A stretch of 64,000 nucleotides of DNA from Embleya hyalina (lineage in GTDB: Bacteria > Actinomycetota > Actinomycetes > Streptomycetales > Streptomycetaceae), in NCBI RefSeq assembly GCF_003967355.1, contig NZ_BIFH01000031.1, positions 164,749 to 228,748 of the forward strand, given 5' to 3'. The first letter of the stretch is position 1; each line of letters starts with the position of its first letter. This document shows positions 9,957 through 18,233 of this stretch, in pieces. A program made the translations under genes and the position numbers. The notes beneath the pieces are model-generated. The model saw nothing but the letters and a program-made list of their open reading frames with translations. It had not been told where the DNA came from and ran no database searches.

Positions 9957-10966
9957 GCGTTGGACGAGATGGTGATCTCGTTGACGGCGAAGGGCCTGAC
10001 CGGCGGCGAGATCGTCGCGCACCTGGCCGAGGTCTACGACATCTCCACGTCGAAGGAGACCGTCTCCACCATCACCGACCAGGTGTTGGCGGGATGAACG
10101 AGTGGCGCATCCGCCCGCTCGACCCGGTCTACCCGGTGGTCTTCGTGGACGCGATCCACGTGAGGATCCGGGACGGCCAGGTCGCCAACCGCCCCGTCTA
10201 CGTGGCGTTGGGCGTCACCGTCGACGGCTACCGCGACATTCTCGGGTTGTGGGTCGGCGACGGCGGCGAAGGTGCCAAGTACTGGGGCCAGGTCCTGGGC
10301 GAACTCAAGAACCGGGGCCTCAAGGACTGTTGCGTCCTGGTCTGCGACGGGTTGAACGGCCTGCCCGACGCCGTCGCGTCGGTGTGGCCCGCCACCGTGG
10401 TCCAGACCTGCATCGTCCACCTCCTGCGGAACTCGTTCCGCTACGTGTCGAAGAAGGACTGGTCCGCGATCTCGCGAGACCTCAAGCCCGTCTACACGGC
10501 GGCGACCGAGGGCGCGGCGCACGAACGTCTCGCCGAGTTCGCCGCGACGTGGGAGGCCTCGTATCCGGCGATCGTGCGGTTGTGGGAACGCAGTTGGGCC
10601 GAGATGGTGCCCTTCCTCGCGTTCGACCGCGAGATCCGCACCATCATCTGCACGACCAACGCGATCGAGTCGATCAACGCCCGCTACCGCCGCGCGGCCA
10701 ACGCCTCCGGGCACTTCCCCAACGAACAGGCCGCCCTCAAACGCCTCTACCTGGCGACCCTCGCCCTCGACCCCACCGGCAAGGGACGCGTGCGCTGGTC
10801 CAACAAGTGGAAGGCCGCGCTGAACGCCTTCGACCTGGCCTTCGACGGCCGCGTCACCGCCGGACGCACCTGAGCCGAACCGGCGACGACCGAACGAACG
10901 AAACCGAGTCGAAACCCAGACTCACTCGAACGAGACCCCGTACACCTAATTCCTGATACTCCCCCT
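9957..10966 (+). mobile_element. IS256-family remnant, 5' truncated
   Basis: The element begins abruptly inside the transposase frame at about 9957, fused to the toxin-like gene, and ends near 10966 after a 90-base tail ending in AATTCCTGATACTCC. The left inverted repeat and roughly the first 100 or more codons of the transposase are missing, so it cannot move by itself. Confidence 0.65.
9960..10873 (+). pseudogene. IS256-family transposase, 5' truncated and frameshifted
   Basis: The first part reads LDEMVISLTAKGLTGGEIVA and KETVSTITDQVLAG, then stops at 10098. The rest continues in the -1 frame from the ATG at 10094: WRIRPLDPVYPVVFVDAIHV with the catalytic DAIHVKIRDG-type motif, DGYRDILGLWVGDGGEG, CDGLNGLPDAV, CIVHLLRNS and CTTNAIESINARYR, ending at 10873. 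One base is missing in the GGGATG run at the junction. The family uses a DDE active site: the first Asp is in VVFVDAIH, the second in VLVCDGLNGL, and the Glu in the NAIESIN region. Inactive as it stands. Confidence 0.75.
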
Positions 10967-11357
10967 TTACGGGTCGACTGGACTCCTGGCACGCGATGAA
11001 GCGGTCGACGAGGAGATCTACCCCCACCGACCGCCGCCAACGGGCATGAGGAGGTTGACAGCGATGATCTGCGCGGTGCTTGACGGAACTGACCATCGAA
11101 GTCGACTTTCGGACGCAGAGGCCGTCGGAATGACCGCCCGTCGCCGCCGATGTCCGGCGTGGCGTGGAGAACCGCGGGGGAAGCGGCGTGTGTTGCCCGG
11201 GGTGGCACGCGTTGCTGGCCGTCCCGGCTGGTGGTCCATGTCGCGACACTCCTGGGGGGAAGGCGACTTGACTCGGCGGGCGAAGCAGAGCGTCCATGGA
11301 GCCGAGCCCGGAACCACCGCGTAGGCCACGCGCCGGACCCACCCCCGGATGGGTCGG
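10967..11357. other. No recognisable gene
   Basis: A gap between the IS256 remnant and the end of the minus-strand gene at 11358. Overlapping open frames on both strands have no credible start or family, and no terminator hairpin stands out. Confidence 0.45.
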
Positions 11358-11993
11358 CTACGGTTCGTCGTTGACGATCGTGCAGCCGTGCAGGGTGCGG
11401 ACCAGTTGGCGGGCCTGCATCCAGGGCAGGTGGGGTGAATCGAACGTCAGGGACTTCGCTGTGGAACTGGTGGTGCGGGTACGCGGGTCGATGCTCCAGA
11501 GCGTGCCGTACACGCCGGTGACCACCGATGCCGCCACGCGCACCGTCACCGCCCCGTTGCGTAGATGTGGGCACCATTGCAGGGATGGTTCGACGCCTGC
11601 GCGGGACATCGGCGGATGGGTGGTCTCCAGGCCGTTGGGCCAGTCCGCCCAGTCGCCGCGGTGGTCCTCCAGCAGCCACAACACGCGCTGTTCGTCGACG
11701 TCGCCCCGTTTCCCCGTGACCTGGCACAGGAGCAGTTCCATGGCTCTGCGTTGGCGTTGGGGGTGGACGAGTCCGAGGTCGGGGCGGCCGCGTCCCGGTC
11801 GTGAGGAGTAGCGGGCCCACAGGACGCCGTGGTCGTCGCGGTCGGTGGGTCGCGGTGGCAGGTGGGAGATGCGGAGGGTGTCGACCTGGAGATCGCGGGC
11901 GTCGCGGATCTCCCCGCTCCAAGTGCTCACGTAGGGGACCGGGATCGCGGGTTTGCGGTGGGCGGTGCGCTTCGGGTTCTTGGCGGCGCTCAT
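11358..11993 (-). CDS. Hypothetical protein, last gene of a four-gene group
   Basis: A 211-residue soluble protein of unknown family. It starts MSAAKNPKRTAHRKPAIPV at an ATG preceded by GGTGG. Recognisable stretches are YVSTWSGEIRDARDL, MELLLCQVTGKRGDVDEQRV, WLLEDHRGDWADWP and LPWMQARQLVRTLHG. There is no signal peptide or membrane helix. It lies 403 bases downstream of the kinase-like gene on the same strand, so it may share that transcript or have its own promoter. Confidence 0.6.
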   Translation of the reverse strand: MSAAKNPKRTAHRKPAIPVPYVSTWSGEIRDARDLQVDTLRISHLPPRPTDRDDHGVLWARYSSRPGRGRPDLGLVHPQRQRRAMELLLCQVTGKRGDVDEQRVLWLLEDHRGDWADWPNGLETTHPPMSRAGVEPSLQWCPHLRNGAVTVRVAASVVTGVYGTLWSIDPRTRTTSSTAKSLTFDSPHLPWMQARQLVRTLHGCTIVNDEP

Positions 11994-12396
11994 GGCCACC
12001 GTGCCGGTCGATACACGGGGACGGGAAGGGTGTCGGGCGCTGGCAGATGTGGGACGCAGGGCGAGGCCGCCGGTGGCGGGGTCGGTGGGTCGACGTGCGC
12101 CGGGCGGTCCCGGGGAAGGTGTCCGTTGTTCGCCGGGTGTGCGGCCGCGATTCCGGAGACGATGCCGCCGCACCGTCCGAGGACGGCGACCGGGGCGAGG
12201 GCGCCCGCGCCGGCGTGGAGGGTCCCGGAGCGGGGGCAGGGCGTGCATGGTAACAACGCGGATCGTCCTCTCGAAGCGGTGGACAAGAGTCGCGGGGAAG
12301 GACGTCGGGGAACGAGACACGGGCGGGCGCGTGGGCGCGACGCACGGCGTCGCAGGAGTGCGCGGCCGACGCCCGCCGTCCGGTCGGGGCGGGCGT

Positions 12397-13059
12397 TCAG
12401 GCGGGGTGGGAGCCTGTCCCACAGATCAGGGACGTCACGGTGTCGGCGACGTCCTCCACGCTGCGGTGGTCGGTGTCCACGACCGGGCCCGGGAAAGCCG
12501 CGGCGATGCGGGTCTGGGCTTGCAGGCGATCCACGAGAAGGTGCCTGAAGGCCATCATGCCCCGATGGCGCGGGGTCGGGTTCTCGGCGGCGTCCAGGCG
12601 GTGGATCGCCTCGTAGGGGCTTACATCCAGGTGGATGATGAGGTCCGCCGGGGGGAGATGACGCTGAAGTCTGGCCGTCTCTTCGTCGGGGTCGGCGGTA
12701 TCCGGGTCGAGATCGGTGAGGAAGGCGGCCATGGCGGTGACGGTGTAGCCGGCCATGAGTACCTCGCCGGGGGCGTCGAGCACGTGCGGATGCTCGGTGA
12801 CGCATCGCAGGGCCGCCCGCCACAGCATGGTGCGGGTCTCGTTGCCGATGGTGGGGTGTTCCCAGGACAGGTCCACGAACCGGGGGTCCGGGCACGGCAG
12901 CGTCGTGATGCCCAACTCCCGGTGCACGCAGGCGGCGACGGCCGTCACCCCGGAGCCGGGGCCGCCCTCGATGGCGATCAGCCGTCGGGTGCGCGAGCCG
13001 GGCCGGCTCCTCGACCGAAACGGCGGGGCGATGGCGTTCGACGGTGCGGTGACGATCAT
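12397..13059 (-). CDS. Thymidylate-kinase-like P-loop protein with altered Walker A
   Basis: This 220-residue protein has the shape of a deoxynucleotide or thymidylate kinase: a strand and P-loop at residues 27-40 (LIAIEGGPGSGVTA), an internal YTVTAMAAFLTDLDPDTAD helix, and PADLIIHLDVSPYEAIHRLD matching the DxxIxLDVxPExxxxR stretch of that family. The invariant Walker A Lys is replaced by Val (GPGSGVT), so normal ATP-dependent phosphotransfer is doubtful. It overlaps the upstream gene by ATGA, implying translational coupling. It could be a regulatory or nucleotide-sensing relative. Confidence 0.65.
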   Translation of the reverse strand: MIVTAPSNAIAPPFRSRSRPGSRTRRLIAIEGGPGSGVTAVAACVHRELGITTLPCPDPRFVDLSWEHPTIGNETRTMLWRAALRCVTEHPHVLDAPGEVLMAGYTVTAMAAFLTDLDPDTADPDEETARLQRHLPPADLIIHLDVSPYEAIHRLDAAENPTPRHRGMMAFRHLLVDRLQAQTRIAAAFPGPVVDTDHRSVEDVADTVTSLICGTGSHPA

Positions 13060-13352
13060 GCGGCGCCTCCGAGTTCATCGGGGGTGAAGCTGGCGCCCAC
13101 GAGCGAATCCCGCAGGTGCCGGAGCAGGGTCAAAGCCTGCGGGCGTGTCGGGTGCCGGGGCTCCGTCAGGACCATGGGCAGGCCCGTCGCGTCGAAGACG
13201 TTGAAACGCCACGTCAACACGACAGGGGTGGTGGGATGCGCCACACACGACGCGGTGACCGAGTGGGCGAGCGGAGTGAACGGGCGGAACGTCTCGTTCG
13301 GGACGAACAGCGGATGTTGTGGAACGTAGGGACGGGCCCGAGGCGTCGTCAC
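13056..13352 (-). CDS. Hypothetical protein, 98 residues, coupled to kinase-like gene
   Basis: Starts VTTPRARPYVPQHPLFVPN at a GTG that overlaps the upstream stop as GTGA; its own stop overlaps the next start as ATGA. The protein is strand-rich in the middle (SVTASCVAHPTTPVVLTW, RFNVFDATGLPMVL) and ends with a helix (ALTLLRHLRDSLVG). The family is not recognised. Tight two-sided overlap suggests it acts with the kinase-like protein. Confidence 0.55.
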   Translation of the reverse strand: MTTPRARPYVPQHPLFVPNETFRPFTPLAHSVTASCVAHPTTPVVLTWRFNVFDATGLPMVLTEPRHPTRPQALTLLRHLRDSLVGASFTPDELGGAA

Positions 13353-13657
13353 CGCGCGCCGCCGTCCGATGCCGCGGCCGGGACCGTACCGAGCGTCGCG
13401 GCCACCTCCTCCCGCAACCGGCGGCGCTGCCCGGGAGCGGGGAACGCGTCCGCGATGCGCACGGCCTGGACGGCGGCCCGGATCAACGCGTCGCCGTCCG
13501 GCGACGCGTCCCGAAACGTGGCGGGGAGACGGGTCAGGTCGCCGACGGTACAGGAGACGGCCGGGGAACGGGTGCGTGCGGCGGCACGCGAAGTCCCGGT
13601 GGCGGTGCGGGCGGTGCGCGTGGGAACCGCGGCACCGCCCACACCGGCCCCGCCCAC
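13349..13657 (-). CDS. Small helical hypothetical protein, first gene of the group
   Basis: The frame codes for up to 102 residues; the Ala/Thr/Arg-rich first 45 may be untranslated, so the true start is uncertain. The ordered part (VGDLTRLPATFRDASPDGD, ALIRAAVQAVRIADAFPAPG, RRRLREEVAATLG) is helical. It overlaps the next gene by GTGA. No family recognised. Confidence 0.4.
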   Translation of the reverse strand: MGGAGVGGAAVPTRTARTATGTSRAAARTRSPAVSCTVGDLTRLPATFRDASPDGDALIRAAVQAVRIADAFPAPGQRRRLREEVAATLGTVPAAASDGGAR

Positions 13658-14013
13658 GCCCCCCGTTCCGGGGCGGGCGCATCCTCACGCCTTTGTGAGG
13701 AGCCGCGACCCACCGTGCTCTGTCTCGTCCACAGAGCACGGGTGCGGCAGTGCCGACGGCGGTGACCTCCGGATCGCGGTGCCACCGCCGTGGCGCCGAT
13801 TACGGGCCGGCGGGTTGGGTGGCCGCGAGGAAGGAAATCCCGGGCTCCTGGCGGACTCGCGACCTGAACCGCAAACGGCGCAGGTTGCGAGAGTCGTTGG
13901 GGTGACGGTCCGTCGGGACTGGTTGTCCCGGCGGGGTTTCAGGTGACCATCGTGGTCGCTGCTCTCCAGGCCACGGAGTTGGCGGATTGGTCGTGAGTGG
14001 CCAGGCCGGGTTC
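13658..14013. other. Upstream region of the four-gene group; no gene seen
   Basis: This region should hold the promoter of the minus-strand group. No recognisable promoter consensus, RNA gene or strong hairpin is visible. It ends at the left inverted repeat of the following IS. Confidence 0.4.
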
Positions 14014-14042
14014 AACAGGCGCTCAGCTTGATCTTTAACCCA
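14014..14042. repeat. IS left terminal inverted repeat
   Basis: Starts AACAGGCGCTCAGC and ends TTTAACCCA; pairs with 15941-15969. Confidence 0.85.
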
Positions 14043-15504
14043 TTCTTCGGGGTTTGGTGCCCTTGTTGTGGTGGCTGGGTCGGGTGTAGGACTCGCCGGT
14101 TTTGACGATGCGCCCGACGTCGTGGCGGGGTGCCCGTCTGTAATTCCTCGAGCCTGGCGGTCGCCCCGGACCGGGGGTCGAGGGTTTGGGTGCACCGGCC
14201 GGACGTGCGGTCTTCGAGCGGAGGTTCCTGAACCCTCGACGGACGCGGGCCGGGGTCAGTCGGTTCGGTTCGGCCGGTTTCTCCCAGGGACGTCGCAGGT
14301 CGTCGGCGAGCGGCCGGGCGAGGAACAGTTGCGCGTAGGCGGCGATCACGATCCAGGTCCAGCGATCGGCGGATTCGGGGTCGCGGATCCTGGGCGCGGT
14401 CCAGCCGAGCGTCTGCTTGAACAGGCGGAACGTGTGCTCGATGTCGAACCTTCGCAGGAACGACTGCCAACAGCGGTCGACGTCGGCTTCGGTGGCATCG
14501 GTTCGGGACCCCCACAACCAGACCGGCTTGGGCTCGCCCCCGGTGGGCAGGTGGTCGACTCGGAGCCGGACCACTGTTCCGGAGATCATCGGCAGTTCGC
14601 CGTCGAACCCTTCCCAGGCACTGCGGCGGGTCAGCCGCGGGTGGAGCCGGTCCCACGCGGTCGCGGTCGCGGTGCCATAGCGGGTGGTCTCGGTGGTTGT
14701 CGCTGCCTGGGGTTCGCCCCAGGTGTCGGGTTGCCCGAACACAAACTCGCCCCCGTGCTTGGGCGGTCGGCCGCCCTGCGGGTCGTAGACCCTCGCAGGC
14801 GTCGGCCGGCGCATGACGCGGTCCGAGCGCATCCGGCCGAGCACCTCGACCGGCAGGTCCGCAAGGAGGAAGGCGATGCGGGGCACGTCGTAGCCGGTGT
14901 CGAGCACCACGAGCACGTCCGGGTCCCGAGGTGTGTACTGGTCGGCGTCGATCAGGCGTTCGACGACCGCTCGGACCTGGATGGCGGTGGTGGCCGCGAC
15001 GTCCTCGCCCGGCCCGAGCCGGATCGCGTCCAGGACCACGGTCCACGAGCTGCGGCCCGGCTCCAGTGCCGCGACGATCGAGTACGGCCAGCCGGGCACC
15101 ATCTGATGCTTGCCCTCGCCGCGGCCGAACGTGTGGCAGAACGAGCGGTCCGGGCTGGTGTCCGCGTCCGGCCGCAGCCACGGCGAGACGTCGACCGCAA
15201 GCACGATCCGCCCGTCCGCAGCTCTTGGCAGAGGCATCCGCGCCAGGGCGTCCCGCAATCGGTCGGTGTCGATCCGGCCGCCGTTGACCGCGTCGTAGAG
15301 CGCTCCGTGACCACGGCGGTGCTCCGGTGCGAGTGACAGCCCGACCAACGTTCTCACCGGGCCGTCGGCACACAACACGGCATCCGCCAACTCGAACAGC
15401 GCGTCACCGCGGCGGGTCAGACAGGCATGGAACTCGACCCGGAAGCGGGACAGTTCCGCGAATGCCTCAAGTCGCTCCGGCCCATACGGCGGACTCGTCA
15501 CCAC
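14035..15504 (-). CDS. Transposase, NF041680/IS701-like family
   Basis: About 489 residues from the GTG at 15504; a second GTG follows at once and GGAGG lies just upstream, whereas a TTG 54 bases further out lacks an RBS. Family blocks are clear: ELSRFRVEFHACLTRRGDAL, GPVRTLVGLSLAPEHRRGHG, VLAVDVSPWLRPDADT with the first Asp, SFCHTFGRGEGKHQMVPGWP, VLVVLDTGYDVPRIAFLL with the second Asp, PKPVWLWGSRT and RRFDIEHTFRLFKQTLGW with the Glu. The frame is complete and ends within the left inverted repeat. Related elements are common in streptomycetes. Confidence 0.85.
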   Translation of the reverse strand: MVTSPPYGPERLEAFAELSRFRVEFHACLTRRGDALFELADAVLCADGPVRTLVGLSLAPEHRRGHGALYDAVNGGRIDTDRLRDALARMPLPRAADGRIVLAVDVSPWLRPDADTSPDRSFCHTFGRGEGKHQMVPGWPYSIVAALEPGRSSWTVVLDAIRLGPGEDVAATTAIQVRAVVERLIDADQYTPRDPDVLVVLDTGYDVPRIAFLLADLPVEVLGRMRSDRVMRRPTPARVYDPQGGRPPKHGGEFVFGQPDTWGEPQAATTTETTRYGTATATAWDRLHPRLTRRSAWEGFDGELPMISGTVVRLRVDHLPTGGEPKPVWLWGSRTDATEADVDRCWQSFLRRFDIEHTFRLFKQTLGWTAPRIRDPESADRWTWIVIAAYAQLFLARPLADDLRRPWEKPAEPNRLTPARVRRGFRNLRSKTARPAGAPKPSTPGPGRPPGSRNYRRAPRHDVGRIVKTGESYTRPSHHNKGTKPRRMG

Positions 15505-15645
15505 GGCCTCCGCCCCCGATCCCTCTGCGCCTTTTGGTCGAGGCAAAGGATCCGGCAAAGGCCGCCGACATCACACGCGATCACCGAAAGCGCGGACACA
15601 CGAGCGCCGGACTGCTACCGGCCGAGCAGGAGGATCGGCATCAAG

Positions 15646-15915
15646 CTAGAGGAGCCGCCACCGGCGATACACACGGGCCATGCCGCCCGCAGGACGTTCA
15701 CGATCACCGGATGCACGCTCGACCACGACCCCGCCGTCCTCGGTCCACAGCCGGTCCCCGGCGTGCAAGAACAGCGGCTGCTCCAGTTCGAACACCGAGC
15801 ACCCGGGCTCGAAGTCCACCCTGTTCAGCAGCAACATCCTCGGGGCCGTCACACGTTCACCGGTCAGCATCACTTCCCCATACTCTCGCAGAGGTCGAGT
15901 GAGCTTCCCGAGCAC
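15646..15915 (-). CDS. Possible passenger ORF inside the insertion sequence
   Basis: An 89-codon frame upstream of the transposase and inside the inverted repeats. The strand-rich reading (MLTGERVTAPRMLLLNRVDF, FELEQPLFLHAGDRLWTEDG) looks more protein-like than a shadow frame, but no family is recognised and no strong RBS is seen. It may be a captured fragment rather than an expressed gene. The start may be the internal ATG at MLTGER. Confidence 0.3.
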   Translation of the reverse strand: MLGKLTRPLREYGEVMLTGERVTAPRMLLLNRVDFEPGCSVFELEQPLFLHAGDRLWTEDGGVVVERASGDRERPAGGMARVYRRWRLL

Positions 15916-15940
15916 GCCAGCGGAATCGATGATCGCGACC

Positions 15941-15969
15941 TGGGTTAAAGAACAAGCTGAGTGCCTGTT
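15941..15969. repeat. IS right terminal inverted repeat
   Basis: Starts TGGGTTAAAG and ends GTGCCTGTT; mirror of 14014-14042. Confidence 0.85.
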
Positions 15970-16015
15970 CCATATCCCGGGGCCAGGGACCGCGCGGGTT
16001 CGACCGCTCTTTGAG

Positions 16016-16070
16016 GGGGTTACGAGGTGTTACGCCCGGGGTGCCTCCGGGCGTAACACCTCGTAACCCC
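16016..16070. terminator. 24-bp perfect hairpin with 7-base loop
   Basis: Arms 16016-16039 and 16047-16070 are perfectly complementary (GGGGTTACGAGGTG... and ...CACCTCGTAACCCC) around GGTGCCT. A pyrimidine-rich tract with T runs follows on the plus side. It lies between the IS end and a divergent gene start and probably terminates transcription, but it is longer than most terminators. Confidence 0.6.
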
Positions 16071-16209
16071 AACGGGCCCTTTCTTCCTTACTGTTGGTGA
16101 TGTCGACGGGGTTCCTGTCGCGTCAAGTCACTGCGTTCCGTTTCTTGATTCGGGTACGGAGCCGGATGAGCAGGGCGGGCTGCAACCGTGACGGTGCCGA
16201 GGAAGCGGA

Positions 16210-16761
16210 TTGAGTACCGATACTCAGGACATCACAGGGCCCGTTCGCAAGACTGCTCGCATGAGCCAGCTGCACAGCACATCGACGCAACAGATCGTTC
16301 CTTGGCGGAATACGCGACGCTTCGCGCCCGGCTTGTCGGTTCTCGCGTGGTCGCTGCTTCTGCCCGTGGCCACGGCGTGGAAGGTCGGCGTTCAAGACGA
16401 TCCGACGGCGGCCGCCTCACGCCTGCCCGTCAAGCATGTGTTCGAGCCGTGGGTGACAGGCTCCGCCGACCGCGAGCTTGGCCTGATGGGCACGGTCCTG
16501 TTCGTCGTCGCCTCCACCGCGATCCTGACTCTCGCCGTGCGGGGATGGTTCGACGGCCGCTGGTGGTTCGTCATGGTCGGCGTTGCGGCGGTGGGCATAC
16601 CGGCGGGCTGGGCGTACCGAGTGACGACGGCCGCTTACGTCGATTCCAGTATCGGTGGAGCATTCGTCGCCTTCGGAGTGATCTTCTGGGCCGTGCTCAT
16701 CCTGCCCTTTGTCGTTATGGGAGCCCTGGCAGTCCTTGAGGACCCGGATCCCATCGACTAG
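16210..16761 (+). CDS. Four-helix integral membrane protein, hypothetical
   Basis: From the TTG at 16210 (GAGGAAG five to six bases upstream) the protein has 183 residues; an ATG at 16261 lacks an RBS. Four hydrophobic helices are visible: LSVLAWSLLLPVATAW, LMGTVLFVVASTAILTLAV, WFVMVGVAAVGIPAGWA and VAFGVIFWAVLILPFVVMG. A polar N-terminus of about 35 residues precedes the first helix. The family is not recognised and no operon partner is near. Confidence 0.6.
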   Translation: MSTDTQDITGPVRKTARMSQLHSTSTQQIVPWRNTRRFAPGLSVLAWSLLLPVATAWKVGVQDDPTAAASRLPVKHVFEPWVTGSADRELGLMGTVLFVVASTAILTLAVRGWFDGRWWFVMVGVAAVGIPAGWAYRVTTAAYVDSSIGGAFVAFGVIFWAVLILPFVVMGALAVLEDPDPID

Positions 16762-16888
16762 GAAGGCTCCTCGGACGTGGCTGTGTCCGGTCGATGAGGG
16801 GATCGGGCTGTCGGATCGGGTGCTGGTGTGGGAGCGTGGAGAAGCTCCGAAATGTGGTGAGAGCGGGTGGCGGTGATCCGGATGGCCG

Positions 16889-17743
16889 TCAGTCTCGGTC
16901 GTTCTCGCGGGATGTCGGCTGGCTCGTCCGCCGTGATTGCCTGCGGGTAATACGCCTGGTCATGAGTGTGATCGCGGCCCAAGTGATCAACGACTCCGAG
17001 TGTTGAACGAGCCGTTCATAGTCGCGGGCGTGTCGGCGGGCGTGCATGACCCAGGCGAGCGACCGTTCGACCACCCAACGACGGGCCAGGACGACGAATC
17101 CGACGGCGTCCTTCGGCCGGCTGACGGTCTTCAGTGTCAGGTTCAGGTACTTCTTTGCCCAGGTCACCAGCTGTCCGGCATAGGCGGAGTCCGCCCAGAC
17201 GATGGTGATCTCGGGGTGCAAGAGCCGCAGCCTGAACAGCACTTCCTTGGCCGCGTCGCGGTCGGTCATGTCGGCTGGGGTGACCAGGACGAACAGCAGC
17301 AGGCCCTTGGTGTCCACGACCAGGTGCCGCTTGCGGCCATTGACCTTTTTCGCCGCGTCGTAGCCGCGCGAGTCCTTGCCGACGGTCTCCGCGGCCTTCA
17401 CGGACTGGGAGTCGATGACGGTGGCGACCGCCCCGGGGGCTCGGCCCATCCCGCGCCTCACGCGTTTGCGGAGCTGGTCGCGGATCTGTCCGACGACGCC
17501 GGCAGCCGCCCAGCGGGCCATGAAGTTGTAACAGGTTCGCCAGGGCGGGAAGTCCCGTGGCAGGGCCCGCCATTTGCAGCCGGTGTCGACGACGTAGCGG
17601 ATCGCGTCGACGATTTCCCGTCGTGGGTGTTTCTCCGGTCGACCGCCGGTCGGGCTTTCGCAGGCCGGTGGCGGCAACAGCGGTTCGATCAGGGCCCATT
17701 CGTCGTCCCAGGTGTCCGAGGGATAGCAGCGGTGCCGCGCCAT
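16889..17743 (-). CDS. IS5-family transposase, intact
   Basis: A 284-residue transposase starting MARHRCYPSDTWDDEWALIE. It has the N-terminal DUF4096-like domain (LPPPACESPTGGRPEKHPRR, YVVDTGCKWRALPRDFPPW) and the DDE domain: VIDSQSVKAAETVGKDSRGY with the first Asp, VNGRKRHLVVDTKGLLL, IVWADSAYAGQLV with the second Asp and RRWVVERSLAWVMHARR with the Glu. The frame is unbroken. I could not define its inverted repeats by eye, so no element boundary is given. Confidence 0.85.
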   Translation of the reverse strand: MARHRCYPSDTWDDEWALIEPLLPPPACESPTGGRPEKHPRREIVDAIRYVVDTGCKWRALPRDFPPWRTCYNFMARWAAAGVVGQIRDQLRKRVRRGMGRAPGAVATVIDSQSVKAAETVGKDSRGYDAAKKVNGRKRHLVVDTKGLLLFVLVTPADMTDRDAAKEVLFRLRLLHPEITIVWADSAYAGQLVTWAKKYLNLTLKTVSRPKDAVGFVVLARRWVVERSLAWVMHARRHARDYERLVQHSESLITWAAITLMTRRITRRQSRRTSQPTSRENDRD

Positions 17744-17764
17744 GTGCCTCTCCCGGAGGGACGG

Positions 17765-17799
17765 GGTCGGGGCCGGCCGCGAAGCGGCCGGCCCCGACC
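17765..17799 (-). terminator. Strong terminator hairpin after the RacP-like gene
   Basis: A perfect 16-bp GC stem (GGTCGGGGCCGGCCGC and its complement) with a GAA loop lies three bases past the stop of the RacP-like gene. It separates that gene from the IS5 transposase start. Confidence 0.75.
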
Positions 17800-17801
17800 G
17801 A

Positions 17802-18230
17802 TCAGGCGTCGATGTAGTCGGCGATCACGTCGAGCGTCGACTCGACGGAGTTGAGCTGGGTGTTGAGGTGCCTGATCCAGAGGCCCTTGGGTTGCAGGGC
17901 CGCGTGCGGGGCGACGACCCCGGTGATGAAGCGGCGGATCTCGGTGAGCTTCTCCCGGATCACCGCGACCTCGTATGCCTGGAGTTCGGAGGGGTCCGAG
18001 CAGAACTTGTAGCCGTCCGCCCTGGCCCAGATCAGCGGCGGCCAGGCGCGTTCGGCGATGATGTCCCGCAGGCAGGCCAGGCCCGCGCGGGTCTGGTGGG
18101 GCGACAACTCGGTTGATCTGACCAGCTGTTGGAAGGTCAGACCGGCTGGCCGTGCCTCGAAGAGGACGAACCGGACGGTGTCGGCGTGTCGCTGGGCTGC
18201 CGCCGATCTGCGCTCGGAGGCGCGGGGCAT
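17802..18230 (-). CDS. RacP-like protein
   Basis: A 142-residue protein. It begins with a short winged-helix-like part (HADTVRFVLFEARPAGLTFQ, QLVRSTELSPHQTRAGLACL) and continues with a helical C-terminal half (EKLTEIRRFITGVVAPHAAL, then a region ending VIADYIDA). This layout matches actinobacterial proteins annotated as RacP, often found next to DUF6192/RacO genes on plasmid-like DNA. The start ATG is three bases after the upstream stop, so the pair is one transcript. Its function is unknown; a DNA-binding role is inferred from the HTH-like half. Confidence 0.55.
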   Translation of the reverse strand: MPRASERRSAAAQRHADTVRFVLFEARPAGLTFQQLVRSTELSPHQTRAGLACLRDIIAERAWPPLIWARADGYKFCSDPSELQAYEVAVIREKLTEIRRFITGVVAPHAALQPKGLWIRHLNTQLNSVESTLDVIADYIDA

Positions 18231-18233
18231 CGC

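Larger units (their letters stand above)
14014..15969 (-). mobile_element. Complete insertion sequence with 29-bp imperfect inverted repeats (NF041680-type transposase)
   Basis: The left end at 14014-14042 and right end at 15941-15969 are 29-base inverted repeats differing at only a few positions (inner tip TGGGTTAAAGA, outer tip GCCTGTT). The element is 1,956 bp and carries one transposase on the minus strand, whose stop codon lies inside the left repeat. No target-site duplication is obvious directly outside the repeats. About 430 bases between the transposase start and the right repeat hold an extra open frame. Confidence 0.8.
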
